A stretch of DNA of 32,701 nucleotides from positions 1 to 32,701 of the forward strand of contig PWGY01000103.1 in NCBI GenBank assembly GCA_003554665.1, given 5' to 3'. This stretch comes from Bacteroidales bacterium. GTDB lineage: Bacteria > Bacteroidota > Bacteroidia > Bacteroidales > UBA7960. The stretch's first letter is position 1. Every line of letters starts with the position of its first letter. The translations under genes were made by a program, and so were the position numbers. This document shows, in pieces, positions 7,444-16,461 of the stretch. The notes beneath the pieces are model-generated. The model searched no databases and had not been told where the DNA came from. It saw nothing but the letters and a program-made list of their open reading frames with translations.

Positions 7444-9687
7444 TCATTTGTCCCGGTTTTTCCGGCTCCTTACTTCCAGTTTCAGATAATCCATCATCAG
7501 GTTCAGTTCCATTTCCTGCATCCCGTGAGCCATTAAATGCTTACGGTCTTCGTTGAATGAAGCCTCAAAGTCCCTGATGCTTTTCCAGGTAAGAATACTG
7601 TCCAGGTAATGGCGAAATGCTGCATCCGAATCCCCCTGACACCAACAAACATGCCCCAGGTTCATCATATCGTAATGGTTTCCCTGCTCACCTGTCAGCA
7701 ATCGCTCAAGGTAGTCGCGGGCAGTGTCAAACTTCCCAAGGAGGAAGGAGCACCATGCCAGCGGACGGCGAATTTTATGGTTTTCAGGAGCCAGCACCTC
7801 CACCTTAAAATAACAGTCGAGTGCATCCTGGTATTTTTCAAGGTGTATCAGGCACTGACCAATATCGGCCTGCAGCTTCAGATTTTCCGGATCAAGTGCC
7901 TCGGCCTGCCGGTAATGGTTCAGCGCATCCTCCCAACGGTTCAGGTATTTACAGCAAAAAGCCATTTTTTTCAATATCCAGAGCCGTCCGGATTCGATCA
8001 GATCTGCACGCTGATAATAATCCAGCGCTTTCTCAAAATCACCGGTCTTTTCATAACAGAATGCAATTTTCTCAAAGAGTTCAATGTTGTTTTTGTCTTT
8101 TTCAAGAATGGACAAAAAAACGCGCAGTGCATCCTCATAGAACCCCTTATCAAACAAAACTTCAGCAATATTCCTGATGGTTTTGGCTTCAGCAAGCAGG
8201 TCACTTATGAAATGATTTTCATACAGATCCAGGTCCAGTTCAAATATATCGTCAAACTCCTTTCGCCACGGATGCAATTTATGGAAGCGATATAAGTCCT
8301 GAAAATACTGGGTATATACACTCTTGCTTCTGGCCATCCCGTCAAGGATATCCTGATCCTTTTCCAGCTCTGAAATATTTTCCATTTCGGAGTTCAGCAT
8401 ATTCATCATCATGCTCTTTTGCTGATCAGGCACCATTGACAGATTCAGGCAGAATGAATATTTATCGGAGTTGCACATAAAATAGGTCTGCTCCAGCTTC
8501 TCAAGCAGAGGGGTCAGATCCAGGCCCTTATCCGCATCCTTTACCATGGGTTGAATGGCTGGATTCTCTGCATAAAACGGCACAAACCAGTTACTTACCC
8601 CCCGAAAAAAAGGAAAATGCTTTAAACGTGAAAAAGCACTGATAAATACATCCATCCCGTCCATCTGCATTTCAGTCAACTCCTGCAGCTTGTCCAGTAA
8701 ATCCGGGGCGTCTTCGAACATGGTCTCCCAGTCCGGATTTTTTTCCTCTTCCTGGGTTTCTGAAAAAATGTTATTCAGATCCAGCTTCTTTTCAATCTGC
8801 GGCCGCATTTTCATGATCTCAGGGAGGATCTCCTCTTCCCATTTTTTTCTGACTTTTTCTGTTTCGCGAGACTTGATGAACTGGACAAGAATGGCCTCCA
8901 AATGCTGCCCGATCATTGGCAGTGACTTCAGCCTCCGGATTTTTTGCCTCAGAACAGGGTACAGGGGGAACCTGTCGTTATACTTCAGGCTGTTGATAAA
9001 TAAACCTGTCATTGCCCTTTCACGCACAAAAGCTTCCTGCTTTTCCGCAAAACGAAAAAGCAAAACAAATTTGTTTACGTCAAAGCAGCGCAGCAAACTG
9101 ATAGACAAGGCACTAACCACCAAAGATTTATCATACCACGGAAGCAACTCTGAATCACAGATGGATTGCAGCAAACCAATCTCTTCCTCTTTATACTTAT
9201 CTGCCAGCCAGATCACCTGAAAAATTTTCTCCAGGGTTTTTTTCCTTTCGTCGCTGTGTCCGGACTCCCCAACCCGGGTATCTTCCAAAAGGGAAGACAA
9301 CTCCCCGTCAAACCCAACACTTTCAAGGATGTGCATGGCCTCCTGACCTTCCGGTAGCTGCAACCCTTCGAGGGTTTGCTTCATCTGATAGGTGTGGTTT
9401 GCCCCGATCCGCAGCAAGAGCATTTCCCGTAAACTGTCGGCCATCTCAAGCAATGCCCGCATCAGGTAGTGATACACCTGGTCACGTTCAGGATCGCTGA
9501 TACCGGAAACGGCGTTTTTCAGGAGGCGGGCATAAGTGCCCGTAAGTTCTTCCAGTTCTTCCCTGATGTATTCTTTCCCGCTCTCATCTACCAGCTGACG
9601 CAACAGCACAATTGCATCGGCAAGCCGGTGCCGGTGGATCAGTTTACAGGTGTTCAGATAGTTCCTGATGATTTTATCTTTTTGCAT
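7444..9687 (-). CDS. Large alpha-helical TPR-repeat protein of unknown function
   Basis: The protein has 747 residues from the ATG at 9687, chosen over an in-frame start at 9732 because the latter would overlap the upstream gene. No signal peptide or membrane helix is seen. The first 500 residues are helical, acidic and not recognised; a solenoid-like section is possible around 160-270. The C-terminal region (about 505-700) holds five to six tetratricopeptide repeats with the usual spacing (KGFYEDALRVFLSILEKD, then GDFEKALDYYQRADL, RWEDALNHYRQAEALDP, KYQDALDCYFKVEVLAP). Such repeats bind partner proteins. The gene follows the phosphoesterase by 11 bp and is the last of a three-gene operon, so it may be a scaffold or sensor for the two upstream enzymes. 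That is inference. Confidence 0.8.
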   Translation of the reverse strand: MQKDKIIRNYLNTCKLIHRHRLADAIVLLRQLVDESGKEYIREELEELTGTYARLLKNAVSGISDPERDQVYHYLMRALLEMADSLREMLLLRIGANHTYQMKQTLEGLQLPEGQEAMHILESVGFDGELSSLLEDTRVGESGHSDERKKTLEKIFQVIWLADKYKEEEIGLLQSICDSELLPWYDKSLVVSALSISLLRCFDVNKFVLLFRFAEKQEAFVRERAMTGLFINSLKYNDRFPLYPVLRQKIRRLKSLPMIGQHLEAILVQFIKSRETEKVRKKWEEEILPEIMKMRPQIEKKLDLNNIFSETQEEEKNPDWETMFEDAPDLLDKLQELTEMQMDGMDVFISAFSRLKHFPFFRGVSNWFVPFYAENPAIQPMVKDADKGLDLTPLLEKLEQTYFMCNSDKYSFCLNLSMVPDQQKSMMMNMLNSEMENISELEKDQDILDGMARSKSVYTQYFQDLYRFHKLHPWRKEFDDIFELDLDLYENHFISDLLAEAKTIRNIAEVLFDKGFYEDALRVFLSILEKDKNNIELFEKIAFCYEKTGDFEKALDYYQRADLIESGRLWILKKMAFCCKYLNRWEDALNHYRQAEALDPENLKLQADIGQCLIHLEKYQDALDCYFKVEVLAPENHKIRRPLAWCSFLLGKFDTARDYLERLLTGEQGNHYDMMNLGHVCWCQGDSDAAFRHYLDSILTWKSIRDFEASFNEDRKHLMAHGMQEMELNLMMDYLKLEVRSRKNRDK

Positions 9688-9698
9688 AAATCTTATTT

Positions 9699-10562
9699 TC
9701 AGAGAATGGTTCGTGTTGCACGCATATTGCACTTACGGGTAAACTCCACGAGTGCGAGGCCCGGCCGTTCAAAGGCTGCGGAGCAGGCTAATGTTCCGGA
9801 AATGTTTTGTTTCCAGTTACCCGTGATCTGGTGTGATTCATGTATGTGCCCATGCATGGTAAGCAGCGGTTTGCGTTCAATGATAAACTCCTTAATGGCA
9901 ATGCTTCCCACATGCACATCCACAGGCACATGATCCACCTTAACCCCGTCCAGGCCGGCCCGGTCAAGGTATGAGTCATAAGGTGGAGCGTGAAATAAAA
10001 ATAAGGCATTGGACAGGTCATCATCGCCGGCAAGCAGTTCCAGGTCTTTTTTGATGGTTGAGAACGAAATATCCGCGTCAGCAGGAACCGTCCTGTAACC
10101 TTGGTCCGGATGCACACATCCGGGATCCACGTATGCCGACACATCGTACCTTTCCCAGTCTTTCAGCAAAAAAGGGGTGGGAGGAACCATGGAGTACCCG
10201 TACACTGTAAACCCGTGAAAAGTTTTTTTTCTCATATGCATATAATGCCAGAGACCATCCTTTTCGTGTTTCAAAAGGGAGTCCTCCTCGCTCCTGGGAT
10301 CATCATTTCCCAGGATCAGAAATACCTCGGGGTAATCTTTCCCAAGATGCTGCTTCAGGGCCTGAAAGGAAGGCGCCAGGAAACCGTTCACAAAATCCAC
10401 AGGAGCGGCTTTTTTCCCTGCTTTGTAGCGCAGGGATGCAGGCAACAAATCACCCCCCAGAAATACAGCCCCCGGACGTTTGTTCCCGATCTGAGCGAAA
10501 AGCTTTTCGTAACGGGAAACATGGCCATGCATATCAGAAACAAAAAAATACAGGTCATTCAT
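9699..10562 (-). CDS. Calcineurin-like metallophosphoesterase
   Basis: The protein has 287 residues. The ATG at 10562 is preferred over 10574 because it overlaps the upstream stop codon as ATGA, the usual sign of translational coupling. The metal-binding motifs are present in order: D10 and H12 in SDMHGH, D38 in GGDLLP, GNDD at 85-88 (GNHD in many relatives), H191 in FHAPPYDS, and HGHIH at 237-241. It therefore looks catalytically complete: a soluble, dimetal phosphodiesterase or phosphatase. The substrate is unknown. The unusual D in GNDD is seen in some subfamilies, so it does not by itself suggest loss of activity. Coupled with a nucleotidyltransferase upstream and a TPR protein downstream. 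Confidence 0.88.
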   Translation of the reverse strand: MNDLYFFVSDMHGHVSRYEKLFAQIGNKRPGAVFLGGDLLPASLRYKAGKKAAPVDFVNGFLAPSFQALKQHLGKDYPEVFLILGNDDPRSEEDSLLKHEKDGLWHYMHMRKKTFHGFTVYGYSMVPPTPFLLKDWERYDVSAYVDPGCVHPDQGYRTVPADADISFSTIKKDLELLAGDDDLSNALFLFHAPPYDSYLDRAGLDGVKVDHVPVDVHVGSIAIKEFIIERKPLLTMHGHIHESHQITGNWKQNISGTLACSAAFERPGLALVEFTRKCNMRATRTIL

Positions 10563-10954
10563 TTCCCCTCGCATTTTCTTAACAATCTGGCCGGGTTGTC
10601 AATCGATTCAAGCATGGCTGCAAAAGGTGATCCCCTGGCAATATCTGCATCAGTGATAATATGCAGGTCAATCAGGCTGCCCTTAACAGAATACCCTGTT
10701 TTTCGCTCATTGATCACTGCAAGGGCCTGCCCGCATCCGTTGCACCAGGCTGCCAGCAACTCCTGCCTGCCATCATCATTTATACAATGCGCCAGCAGGT
10801 CAATGTCGGAGCACGGGCCGGCCTGCCCGGTCTTTACACTGCCAATCAGATAAAGTGCCTTCACGCCGAAACCTGCCATATCCAATCTTCGGGCAATGGC
10901 TTCAACCGCATCGTTACGCCACCTCCAGTGCGACTGCTGATCCTCAAGACTCAT
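10559..10954 (-). CDS. Minimal nucleotidyltransferase-domain protein (MNT/pol-beta superfamily)
   Basis: The protein has 131 residues from the ATG at 10954; an open frame two codons longer begins with TTG. The pol-beta active site is intact: GS at 38-39, D50 and D52 in GPCSDIDLL, and a third acidic residue D96 in SLIDLHII. The family transfers NMP groups to proteins, RNA or small molecules. Short members are often antitoxins paired with HEPN proteins, but no HEPN gene is adjacent. Instead the stop codon overlaps the start of a metallophosphoesterase. First gene of the operon. No clear TAnnTTTG box was found in the short gap to the terminator at 10971. Confidence 0.82.
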   Translation of the reverse strand: MSLEDQQSHWRWRNDAVEAIARRLDMAGFGVKALYLIGSVKTGQAGPCSDIDLLAHCINDDGRQELLAAWCNGCGQALAVINERKTGYSVKGSLIDLHIITDADIARGSPFAAMLESIDNPARLLRKCEGK

Positions 10955-10961
10955 ACACAAA

Positions 10962-10996
10962 AATAAAAAAAAGCCCCGACATGGGGGTCGGGGCTT
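10962..10996 (-). terminator. Intrinsic terminator of the AbgT transporter gene
   Basis: AAGCCCCGAC (10971-10980) pairs perfectly with GTCGGGGCTT (10987-10996), a 10-bp GC-rich stem with a 6-nt loop. On the minus strand it is followed by an uninterrupted T-run. It sits 24 bp past the stop of the transporter gene. Confidence 0.9.
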
Positions 10997-11019
10997 AAAT
11001 AATCAGCAATTCTGAAAAA

Positions 11020-12591
11020 TTACGGGTAATAGATCGGTCCTTCAATACCCAGTGGGATATTAAGCATCAGCCAGGCAATAAACATGGGGATCCTGACGAT
11101 CATAAAAGCGATCGCATAGGGCAGCATCACTGAGATGATCGTACCAATTCCAATGTTTTTCGCATATTTCTGCGCAAACACGATTACAAGCGGGAAATAG
11201 GGCAACAGCGGGGTCAGGATATTGGAGTACGAATCACCGATCCTGTATGCCGCCTGGGTTGTTTCCGGAGAATACCCCATCAGCATGAGCATTGGCACAA
11301 AAATGGGTGCCAGGATGGCCCACTTGGCCGAGGCACTTCCGATAATCAGGTTAATAAAGGAAGACACAAGGATAAACGCCACCAAGAGGGGAATTCCGGT
11401 AAACCCGATACTCTGAAGCCCTGATGCTCCCGATATGGCCAATATGGAACCAAGGTTCGACCAGATAAAGAACTGCACCAGGTGGGCAGCCACAAATGCC
11501 AGCACGATATAGCCTCCCATGGTACCCATTGCTTCGGAAGTCATCTTTGATATATCCTTGTCGCCCTTGATTGTTTGTGCCTTCAAGCCGTACACCAAAC
11601 CAGCCAGGAAGAACAGGATAAACATCAGCGGAACAATGGAGTCATAAAACGGATTCAGGCTGCCATCGGCTGCACGGAGCACGCCGTTTGAGGGAATAAT
11701 TGCTGCTGCGATCAGTGCCAGTATGGCAAACACCGTCCAGCCTGCCCACTTCAGCCCCTTTTTCTCCAGTGGTGTAAACTCGCTGTTATACTCCTCATCG
11801 TCCGTCCCTTCATAGGCTCCAAGACGCGGAACAATAATTTTTTCGGTAACCCACATCCCTGCCAGTCCGACCAGGGGTACGGAAGCAGCCATCAGGTAAT
11901 AATTGGAAAGCGGGTTTACGGTGTATTCCGGATCCATAATTGTTGCAGCCGACTGGGTAAATGCAGCGATCATGGGATCCAGGCCGGTTGGCAGGAAGTT
12001 GGCACCAAAACCTCCGGAAACGCCGGCAAAAGCTGCGGCAAGACCAGCCATCGGATGCCTCCCCATCCCTTTAAATATTGCCGCCCCAAGGGGGATCAGC
12101 ACCACATACCCGGCATCGGCAGCTACAGAACTTACCATACCTGCAACAACAATGGAGAAAGTGATCAATCTGTTGGGCACCTTGGCCACAAAAACACGCA
12201 ATGCAATGGCGATCAGCCCACTCCGCTCAGCAACGCCGATACCCAGCATTACCACCAGAACCAGCCCGAGCGGGGGAAAAGTAGCAAACACCTCCACCAT
12301 GGAGGTCATGATTTTCTGGATACCCTCTGCATTCAGCAGGTTCACAGCTTCAATTGGTTCCTCCACATCCGGAGAAGGGTGTTCGGCACTCAGGCCCATT
12401 GTTCCGAAAATCAGAGAAAGAATCAGGACCACCCCGATCAGGATGGCAAACAAGGTTACAGGCTGGGGCAGCTTGTTCCCCACAACCTCAATCTTGTTCA
12501 GGATACGCTGCATCCTGGTATCAGGCGCACTTGCAGCCGGTTCTTTTCCGGTCTCCTGGTCGCCCTCTTGAAAGTCCTTTTCTGTTGTCAT
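11020..12591 (-). CDS. AbgT-family transporter
   Basis: The protein has 523 residues and an ATG start. It is a polytopic inner-membrane protein: an acidic cytoplasmic N-terminus (1-35), then about a dozen hydrophobic segments from residue 43 on. Family features visible are NRLITFSIVVAGMVSSVAAD, the following GYVVLIPLGAAIF, GGFGANFLPTGLDP, and the late SSFINLIIGSASAKWAILAP segment with its hairpin character. The family takes up p-aminobenzoyl-glutamate (AbgT) or exports antimetabolites such as sulfonamides (MtrF, YdaH), driven by cation gradients. No abgA/abgB hydrolase genes flank it, so import of the folate breakdown product is not supported over efflux. It is a single-gene unit with its own promoter and terminator. 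Confidence 0.92.
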   Translation of the reverse strand: MTTEKDFQEGDQETGKEPAASAPDTRMQRILNKIEVVGNKLPQPVTLFAILIGVVLILSLIFGTMGLSAEHPSPDVEEPIEAVNLLNAEGIQKIMTSMVEVFATFPPLGLVLVVMLGIGVAERSGLIAIALRVFVAKVPNRLITFSIVVAGMVSSVAADAGYVVLIPLGAAIFKGMGRHPMAGLAAAFAGVSGGFGANFLPTGLDPMIAAFTQSAATIMDPEYTVNPLSNYYLMAASVPLVGLAGMWVTEKIIVPRLGAYEGTDDEEYNSEFTPLEKKGLKWAGWTVFAILALIAAAIIPSNGVLRAADGSLNPFYDSIVPLMFILFFLAGLVYGLKAQTIKGDKDISKMTSEAMGTMGGYIVLAFVAAHLVQFFIWSNLGSILAISGASGLQSIGFTGIPLLVAFILVSSFINLIIGSASAKWAILAPIFVPMLMLMGYSPETTQAAYRIGDSYSNILTPLLPYFPLVIVFAQKYAKNIGIGTIISVMLPYAIAFMIVRIPMFIAWLMLNIPLGIEGPIYYP

Positions 12592-12641
12592 ACGTTTAGT
12601 TGGATTAGATTAATGCAATTATTCTGAATTTCCAAAAGGCC

Positions 12642-12670
12642 CAAAATTAATGTATTCCTTTAAAACACAA
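12642..12670 (-). promoter_or_regulatory. Promoter of the AbgT transporter gene
   Basis: On the minus strand TTG (12670-12668) is followed after 18 bases by TAATTTTG (12649-12642), matching both Bacteroidota promoter elements. The start would be near 12636, leaving a leader of about 45 nt. Confidence 0.65.
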
Positions 12671-12682
12671 AAATTAATCATG

Positions 12683-12706
12683 AAAAAACAGGAGGGGATC
12701 TCCTGT
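12683..12706 (-). terminator. Terminator overlapping the end of the T9SS cargo gene
   Basis: On the minus strand ACAGGAG (12706-12700, its first base being the last of the stop codon) pairs with CTCCTGT (12694-12688), a 7-bp stem with a 5-nt loop, followed directly by TTTTT. Confidence 0.7.
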
Positions 12707-14481
12707 CAGCGGATTATGGTAACAGAGCCTTCCGCATACCGGGTTTCACCCATACGTGAATATCTAAGCACGTAAAAATAAACACCGTCCGGCACATTGC
12801 TTCCGTCCCACCAATTGTTGTAATAATCATTATGTTCAAACACCTTTTCACCCCATCGGTTGTAGATCACGATCTGCGCCCCGGGGTAATGCTCAAGATT
12901 AAGGATTTCGAACTCATCATTGATCCCGTCTGCATTGGGTGTAAAAACATTGGGGATTGTCAGGTCACAGTTTTGTTCACTGACTGTTTTGTCAAAAAAG
13001 CCCATGCATCCGGTTACCGTATCCTCAATCATCACCGTGTAGGTGCCCGGGGTTTTCACCATCAGGGTATCGTAGGTACGGTCGGGCATATCCTGCCCGC
13101 CCACCTGCCATTGATACACCCAGTCAATGCCGTCACTGTTCAGCGGCTGAACCGAAAGCATGGTGGAATCCCCTTCACAAACAGGGATCTCAAGTTCTGA
13201 AATGATTTCTGCTTCGGGCAGTGGCAACACATTTACAGTAACCGTGGTATCATAAGTACACCCAAAATTATCGGTGACCTCAAGCAGGAATTGATGATCT
13301 CCCTTTTCCGATACTGATACTCCTGCCGGGTTTCCCTCTATCGGAGAACCATCCCGGTACCATTGATAATCCACAATTTCGGGTGTAAAAATCAGGGAGT
13401 CCGGATAAAAACTTTCATCAAAGAAGAGGCTCCAGCCAAAAACATGACCTGTCTCACCTTGGGTTTCGTCTTCCACCCGAAGGGTCCAGGTACCATTCAA
13501 CGAACTGCCGGCAAAGTTATTCAGGCTTTCGTCGGGGGTATAAGTACCTGCCGGAAGATGCGCTGCATTGAAATAATAGTTGCCGGCATTGTCTGTATAT
13601 TCATGGTATTGCGGACTGGTCTCATCCATCCGTCCAAACTGGGGTGAAGGGGAAAAACAGTACTGATAACCGGTGCCCGGTATATCATCCTCCCAGACAA
13701 CCGGTTCTCCAAAATTGGCGGTCACTCCGCCATAACCTTTCAATTCGGTTACAATGCCATCGGGGGATTCCAGCTCGAATCTTAAATTTGACTGATCCAC
13801 ATGCTCAACATTGACACAGATGCGATCAAAGTCATCAGCCGACAATACTTCAACCCCTTCAGCAAACACATCAAATTCCAGGCTGGATTCATAAATGCCT
13901 CCCCCTTCCACAAAAAAAGGAGGGTCTTCCGTCACGATCGTAGGGAAGCCAGTCCAGACAGTGGGGTTGGCCACCCCGTAAAGGGTAAACATTTCATCAG
14001 CGCAAACGGTATCTGCCGAAATGGTGGTTCCGGTAAAAGTGGGATATGTCCCCACCATCAACACCTCCAGGGCATCGGCCACACAACCCGTTTCGGTGTC
14101 CGTTACCGTTAGCCTGATGGCGTAGGCTCCGGGTTCACTGAACTCATGACTGATCTCGCTGCCATGATACTCCTGCTCACCTATATTCCAGACAAATGAA
14201 AAGTGTTCGGGATCATAATCCACCTCATCCTGCATATAGGTTGCAGTACCCGAAAAGGAAACTTCTCCCACAGTTTCCGGGCAATGCATCAATCCGTCAG
14301 GGGCCTCAATCGATACAACCAGGGAGTCACAGTCCGGTTCTGCCTCACCCAATGCATCCCATCCGGAAAAAGCTTCATAAAACGGTGACTTCCGGGCATC
14401 ATTAGCGGCAAAAAGGCTTTCAGCCCCCACCACGGAAATAATCATCAGTAAGGGCAAACAGCGGGAGAGAAGATGCTTCAT
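12706..14481 (-). CDS. Secreted/surface protein with PKD and P domains and T9SS type B sorting domain
   Basis: The protein has 591 residues from the ATG at 14481, chosen because it places a signal peptide at the N-terminus (MKHLLSRCLPLLMIIS, cleavage near residue 25 after SLFA). Next come a PKD-like domain (about 60-144), a proprotein-convertase P-type jelly-roll domain (about 205-355, with SSLNGTWTLRVED and HVFGWSLFFDE), and two further PKD/Ig-like modules (about 370-420 and 430-500). The C-terminal sorting domain (about 508-591) has the gliding-motility-associated signature NVFTPNADGINDEF, then IYNRWGEKVFE and GVYFYVLRY. This is a type IX secretion cargo, probably anchored at the cell surface. 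P domains usually accompany subtilisin-like proteases, but no catalytic domain is present, so an adhesive or matrix role is more likely. Confidence 0.9.
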   Translation of the reverse strand: MKHLLSRCLPLLMIISVVGAESLFAANDARKSPFYEAFSGWDALGEAEPDCDSLVVSIEAPDGLMHCPETVGEVSFSGTATYMQDEVDYDPEHFSFVWNIGEQEYHGSEISHEFSEPGAYAIRLTVTDTETGCVADALEVLMVGTYPTFTGTTISADTVCADEMFTLYGVANPTVWTGFPTIVTEDPPFFVEGGGIYESSLEFDVFAEGVEVLSADDFDRICVNVEHVDQSNLRFELESPDGIVTELKGYGGVTANFGEPVVWEDDIPGTGYQYCFSPSPQFGRMDETSPQYHEYTDNAGNYYFNAAHLPAGTYTPDESLNNFAGSSLNGTWTLRVEDETQGETGHVFGWSLFFDESFYPDSLIFTPEIVDYQWYRDGSPIEGNPAGVSVSEKGDHQFLLEVTDNFGCTYDTTVTVNVLPLPEAEIISELEIPVCEGDSTMLSVQPLNSDGIDWVYQWQVGGQDMPDRTYDTLMVKTPGTYTVMIEDTVTGCMGFFDKTVSEQNCDLTIPNVFTPNADGINDEFEILNLEHYPGAQIVIYNRWGEKVFEHNDYYNNWWDGSNVPDGVYFYVLRYSRMGETRYAEGSVTIIR

Positions 14482-14566
14482 AGGAACAGGGTCTTTGGTA
14501 TCAGACAAACTCCACTTACACTATACGACAAAGCAGATGATTTATTTTGGTGAAGTACCGGGAGGT

Positions 14567-14574
14567 CAAAAATA
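14567..14574 (-). promoter_or_regulatory. Candidate -7 box for the T9SS cargo gene
   Basis: The minus strand reads TATTTTTG, a full TAnnTTTG match about 85 bp ahead of the ATG at 14481. No matching -33 element was seen. Confidence 0.4.
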
Positions 14575-14647
14575 AATAAAATATGGGATGTGCAGGGAAG
14601 GATTATAAAACCTCTCGCAAAATGATCGTAGTTACCGATTTTCGTTG

Positions 14648-14655
14648 TATTTTTG
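14648..14655 (+). promoter_or_regulatory. -7 promoter box immediately before lepA
   Basis: TATTTTTG is a full TAnnTTTG match ending 6 bases before the lepA ATG at 14662. Transcription would therefore start at or within a few bases of the ATG. A -33 TTG at the usual spacing is not clear. Confidence 0.5.
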
Positions 14656-14661
14656 CAGGCT

Positions 14662-16452
14662 ATGAAAAACATTAGAAACTTTTCCATTATTGCCCACATC
14701 GACCATGGGAAAAGCACGCTTGCCGACCGCCTGCTGCAAATGACCCATACAATCACTGCACGTGATTTCAAAGACCAGATGCTGGACAACATGGAGCTGG
14801 AAAGGGAACGCGGCATCACCATAAAGAGTCATGCAATTCAGATGGATCACGAGCACGAGGGGGAAAAGTATGTACTGAACCTCATTGACACACCCGGACA
14901 CGTGGATTTCAGTTATGAGGTATCCCGATCCATCAAATCCTGTGAAGGAGCATTGCTCATCGTAGATGCATCACAGGGAATAGAAGCCCAGACCATTTCA
15001 AACCTCTACCTGGCCCTTGAGCATGATCTGGTGATTATTCCCGTGCTTAACAAAATGGACCTGCCCGGGGCCATGCCGGACGAAGTTTCTGAACAGATCG
15101 TAGACCTCATCGGATGTGATCCGGATGAGATCATTCGGGCAAGTGGTAAAACCGGAGAGGGCGTGGATGATGTCCTGCGTGCTATCATCGAGCGGATCCC
15201 CGCCCCTAAAGGTGATCCGGAAGCCCCTCTCAAAGCCATTATTTTTGATTCCGTTTACAACCCGTTTCGCGGGGTGGTAGCCTATTTCAGGGTTTATGAC
15301 GGGAAGATCAGCCAGGGAGAGCACGTTAAGTTCATGCAAACCGGCAAACAATATCATGCTGATGAAGTGGGTATTCTGAAGATCAGCCAGCACAAAAAAC
15401 AATCCATATCGGCAGGTGATGTGGGTTATATCATTTCAGGGATCAAGGATGCCCGCGAGGTCAAAGTGGGTGATACCATAACCCACGTATCCCGTCCCAC
15501 CCGGGAGGCTGTAAAGGGCTTTGAAAACGTAAAGCCCATGGTGTTTGCGGGGATCTATCCGGTTGACACCGATGATTTTGAGGAACTCCGGGCCGCCATG
15601 GAAAAGCTGCAACTGAACGATGCATCCCTGACTTATGAGCCTGAATCTTCTGCAGCCCTCGGGTTTGGCTTCCGATGCGGGTTTTTGGGCATGCTGCATA
15701 TGGAAATCGTTCAGGAAAGGCTAGAAAGGGAGTTTGAAATGACGGTAATCACCACCGTTCCCAACGTATCCTACCACTCTTACACGAAAGATGGAGAGTT
15801 CAGGGTCGTCAACAACCCCTCTGAAATGCCCGGGCCCAATGAACTGGACCATATCGAAGAACCCTTTATCAAGGCACAGATCATTACCAAGTCGGAGTTT
15901 ATCGGACCGGTAATGTCGCTGTGCCTGGACAAGAGGGGGGTGGTCAAAAACCAGGTTTACCTGACTACCGACAGGGTAGAGTTAACTTTTGAAATGCCGC
16001 TGGCGGAAATTGTGTTCGATTTCTATGACCGGCTTAAAACCATTTCCAGGGGGTACGCCTCATTTGATTATTACCCCATCGGTTATCATCCTTCAAGTTT
16101 GGTAAAACTCGATATCCTGCTCAACGGCGACCATGTGGATGCCCTTTCGGCACTGATTCACCGCGACAATGCCTACGAGTTCGGCAAGCGGATCTGCACC
16201 AAACTACGGGAACTGATCCCGCGGCAACAGTTTGATATTGCCATACAGGCAGGAATCGGCGCCAAAATCATTGCCAGAGAAACTGTAAAAGCCCTGAGAA
16301 AGGATGTGACAGCCAAATGCTATGGCGGTGACATTACCCGGAAAAGAAAGCTGCTTGAAAAGCAGAAGAAAGGAAAGAAACGGATGCGGCAGGTTGGAAA
16401 TGTGGAAGTGCCCCAGCAGGCTTTTATGGCAGTACTGAAGCTGAATGACTGA
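14662..16452 (+). CDS. lepA: Elongation factor 4 (LepA), ribosomal back-translocase GTPase
   Basis: The protein has 596 residues, the usual LepA length, from the ATG at 14662; an in-frame TTG three codons upstream lies inside the promoter box and is unlikely. The N-terminus [19 protein letters not shown] holds the G1 loop. G3 is [11 protein letters not shown] and G4 is NKMD, and the EF-G-like domains 3 and 5 follow. The LepA-specific C-terminal domain is complete, with [15 protein letters not shown] and the basic tail [21 protein letters not shown]4 acts on stalled or mistranslocated ribosomes. It is monocistronic, divergent from the T9SS cargo gene, and converges on rsmI with only 9 bp between stop codons and no visible terminator. 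Confidence 0.97.
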   Translation: MKNIRNFSIIAHIDHGKSTLADRLLQMTHTITARDFKDQMLDNMELERERGITIKSHAIQMDHEHEGEKYVLNLIDTPGHVDFSYEVSRSIKSCEGALLIVDASQGIEAQTISNLYLALEHDLVIIPVLNKMDLPGAMPDEVSEQIVDLIGCDPDEIIRASGKTGEGVDDVLRAIIERIPAPKGDPEAPLKAIIFDSVYNPFRGVVAYFRVYDGKISQGEHVKFMQTGKQYHADEVGILKISQHKKQSISAGDVGYIISGIKDAREVKVGDTITHVSRPTREAVKGFENVKPMVFAGIYPVDTDDFEELRAAMEKLQLNDASLTYEPESSAALGFGFRCGFLGMLHMEIVQERLEREFEMTVITTVPNVSYHSYTKDGEFRVVNNPSEMPGPNELDHIEEPFIKAQIITKSEFIGPVMSLCLDKRGVVKNQVYLTTDRVELTFEMPLAEIVFDFYDRLKTISRGYASFDYYPIGYHPSSLVKLDILLNGDHVDALSALIHRDNAYEFGKRICTKLRELIPRQQFDIAIQAGIGAKIIARETVKALRKDVTAKCYGGDITRKRKLLEKQKKGKKRMRQVGNVEVPQQAFMAVLKLND

Positions 16453-16461
16453 ACCGTAAGA

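Noticed and set aside
7069..7536. Plus-strand open frame of 155 codons in the 6.9-7.4 kb gap
   Set aside because: It runs through a terminator, the candidate small RNA and the 3' end of the TPR gene; composition is Lys/Arg/Ser noise with no recognisable domain.
10559..10954. MNT-HEPN toxin-antitoxin pair
   Set aside because: No HEPN-type gene lies next to the nucleotidyltransferase; its overlapping partner is a metallophosphoesterase.
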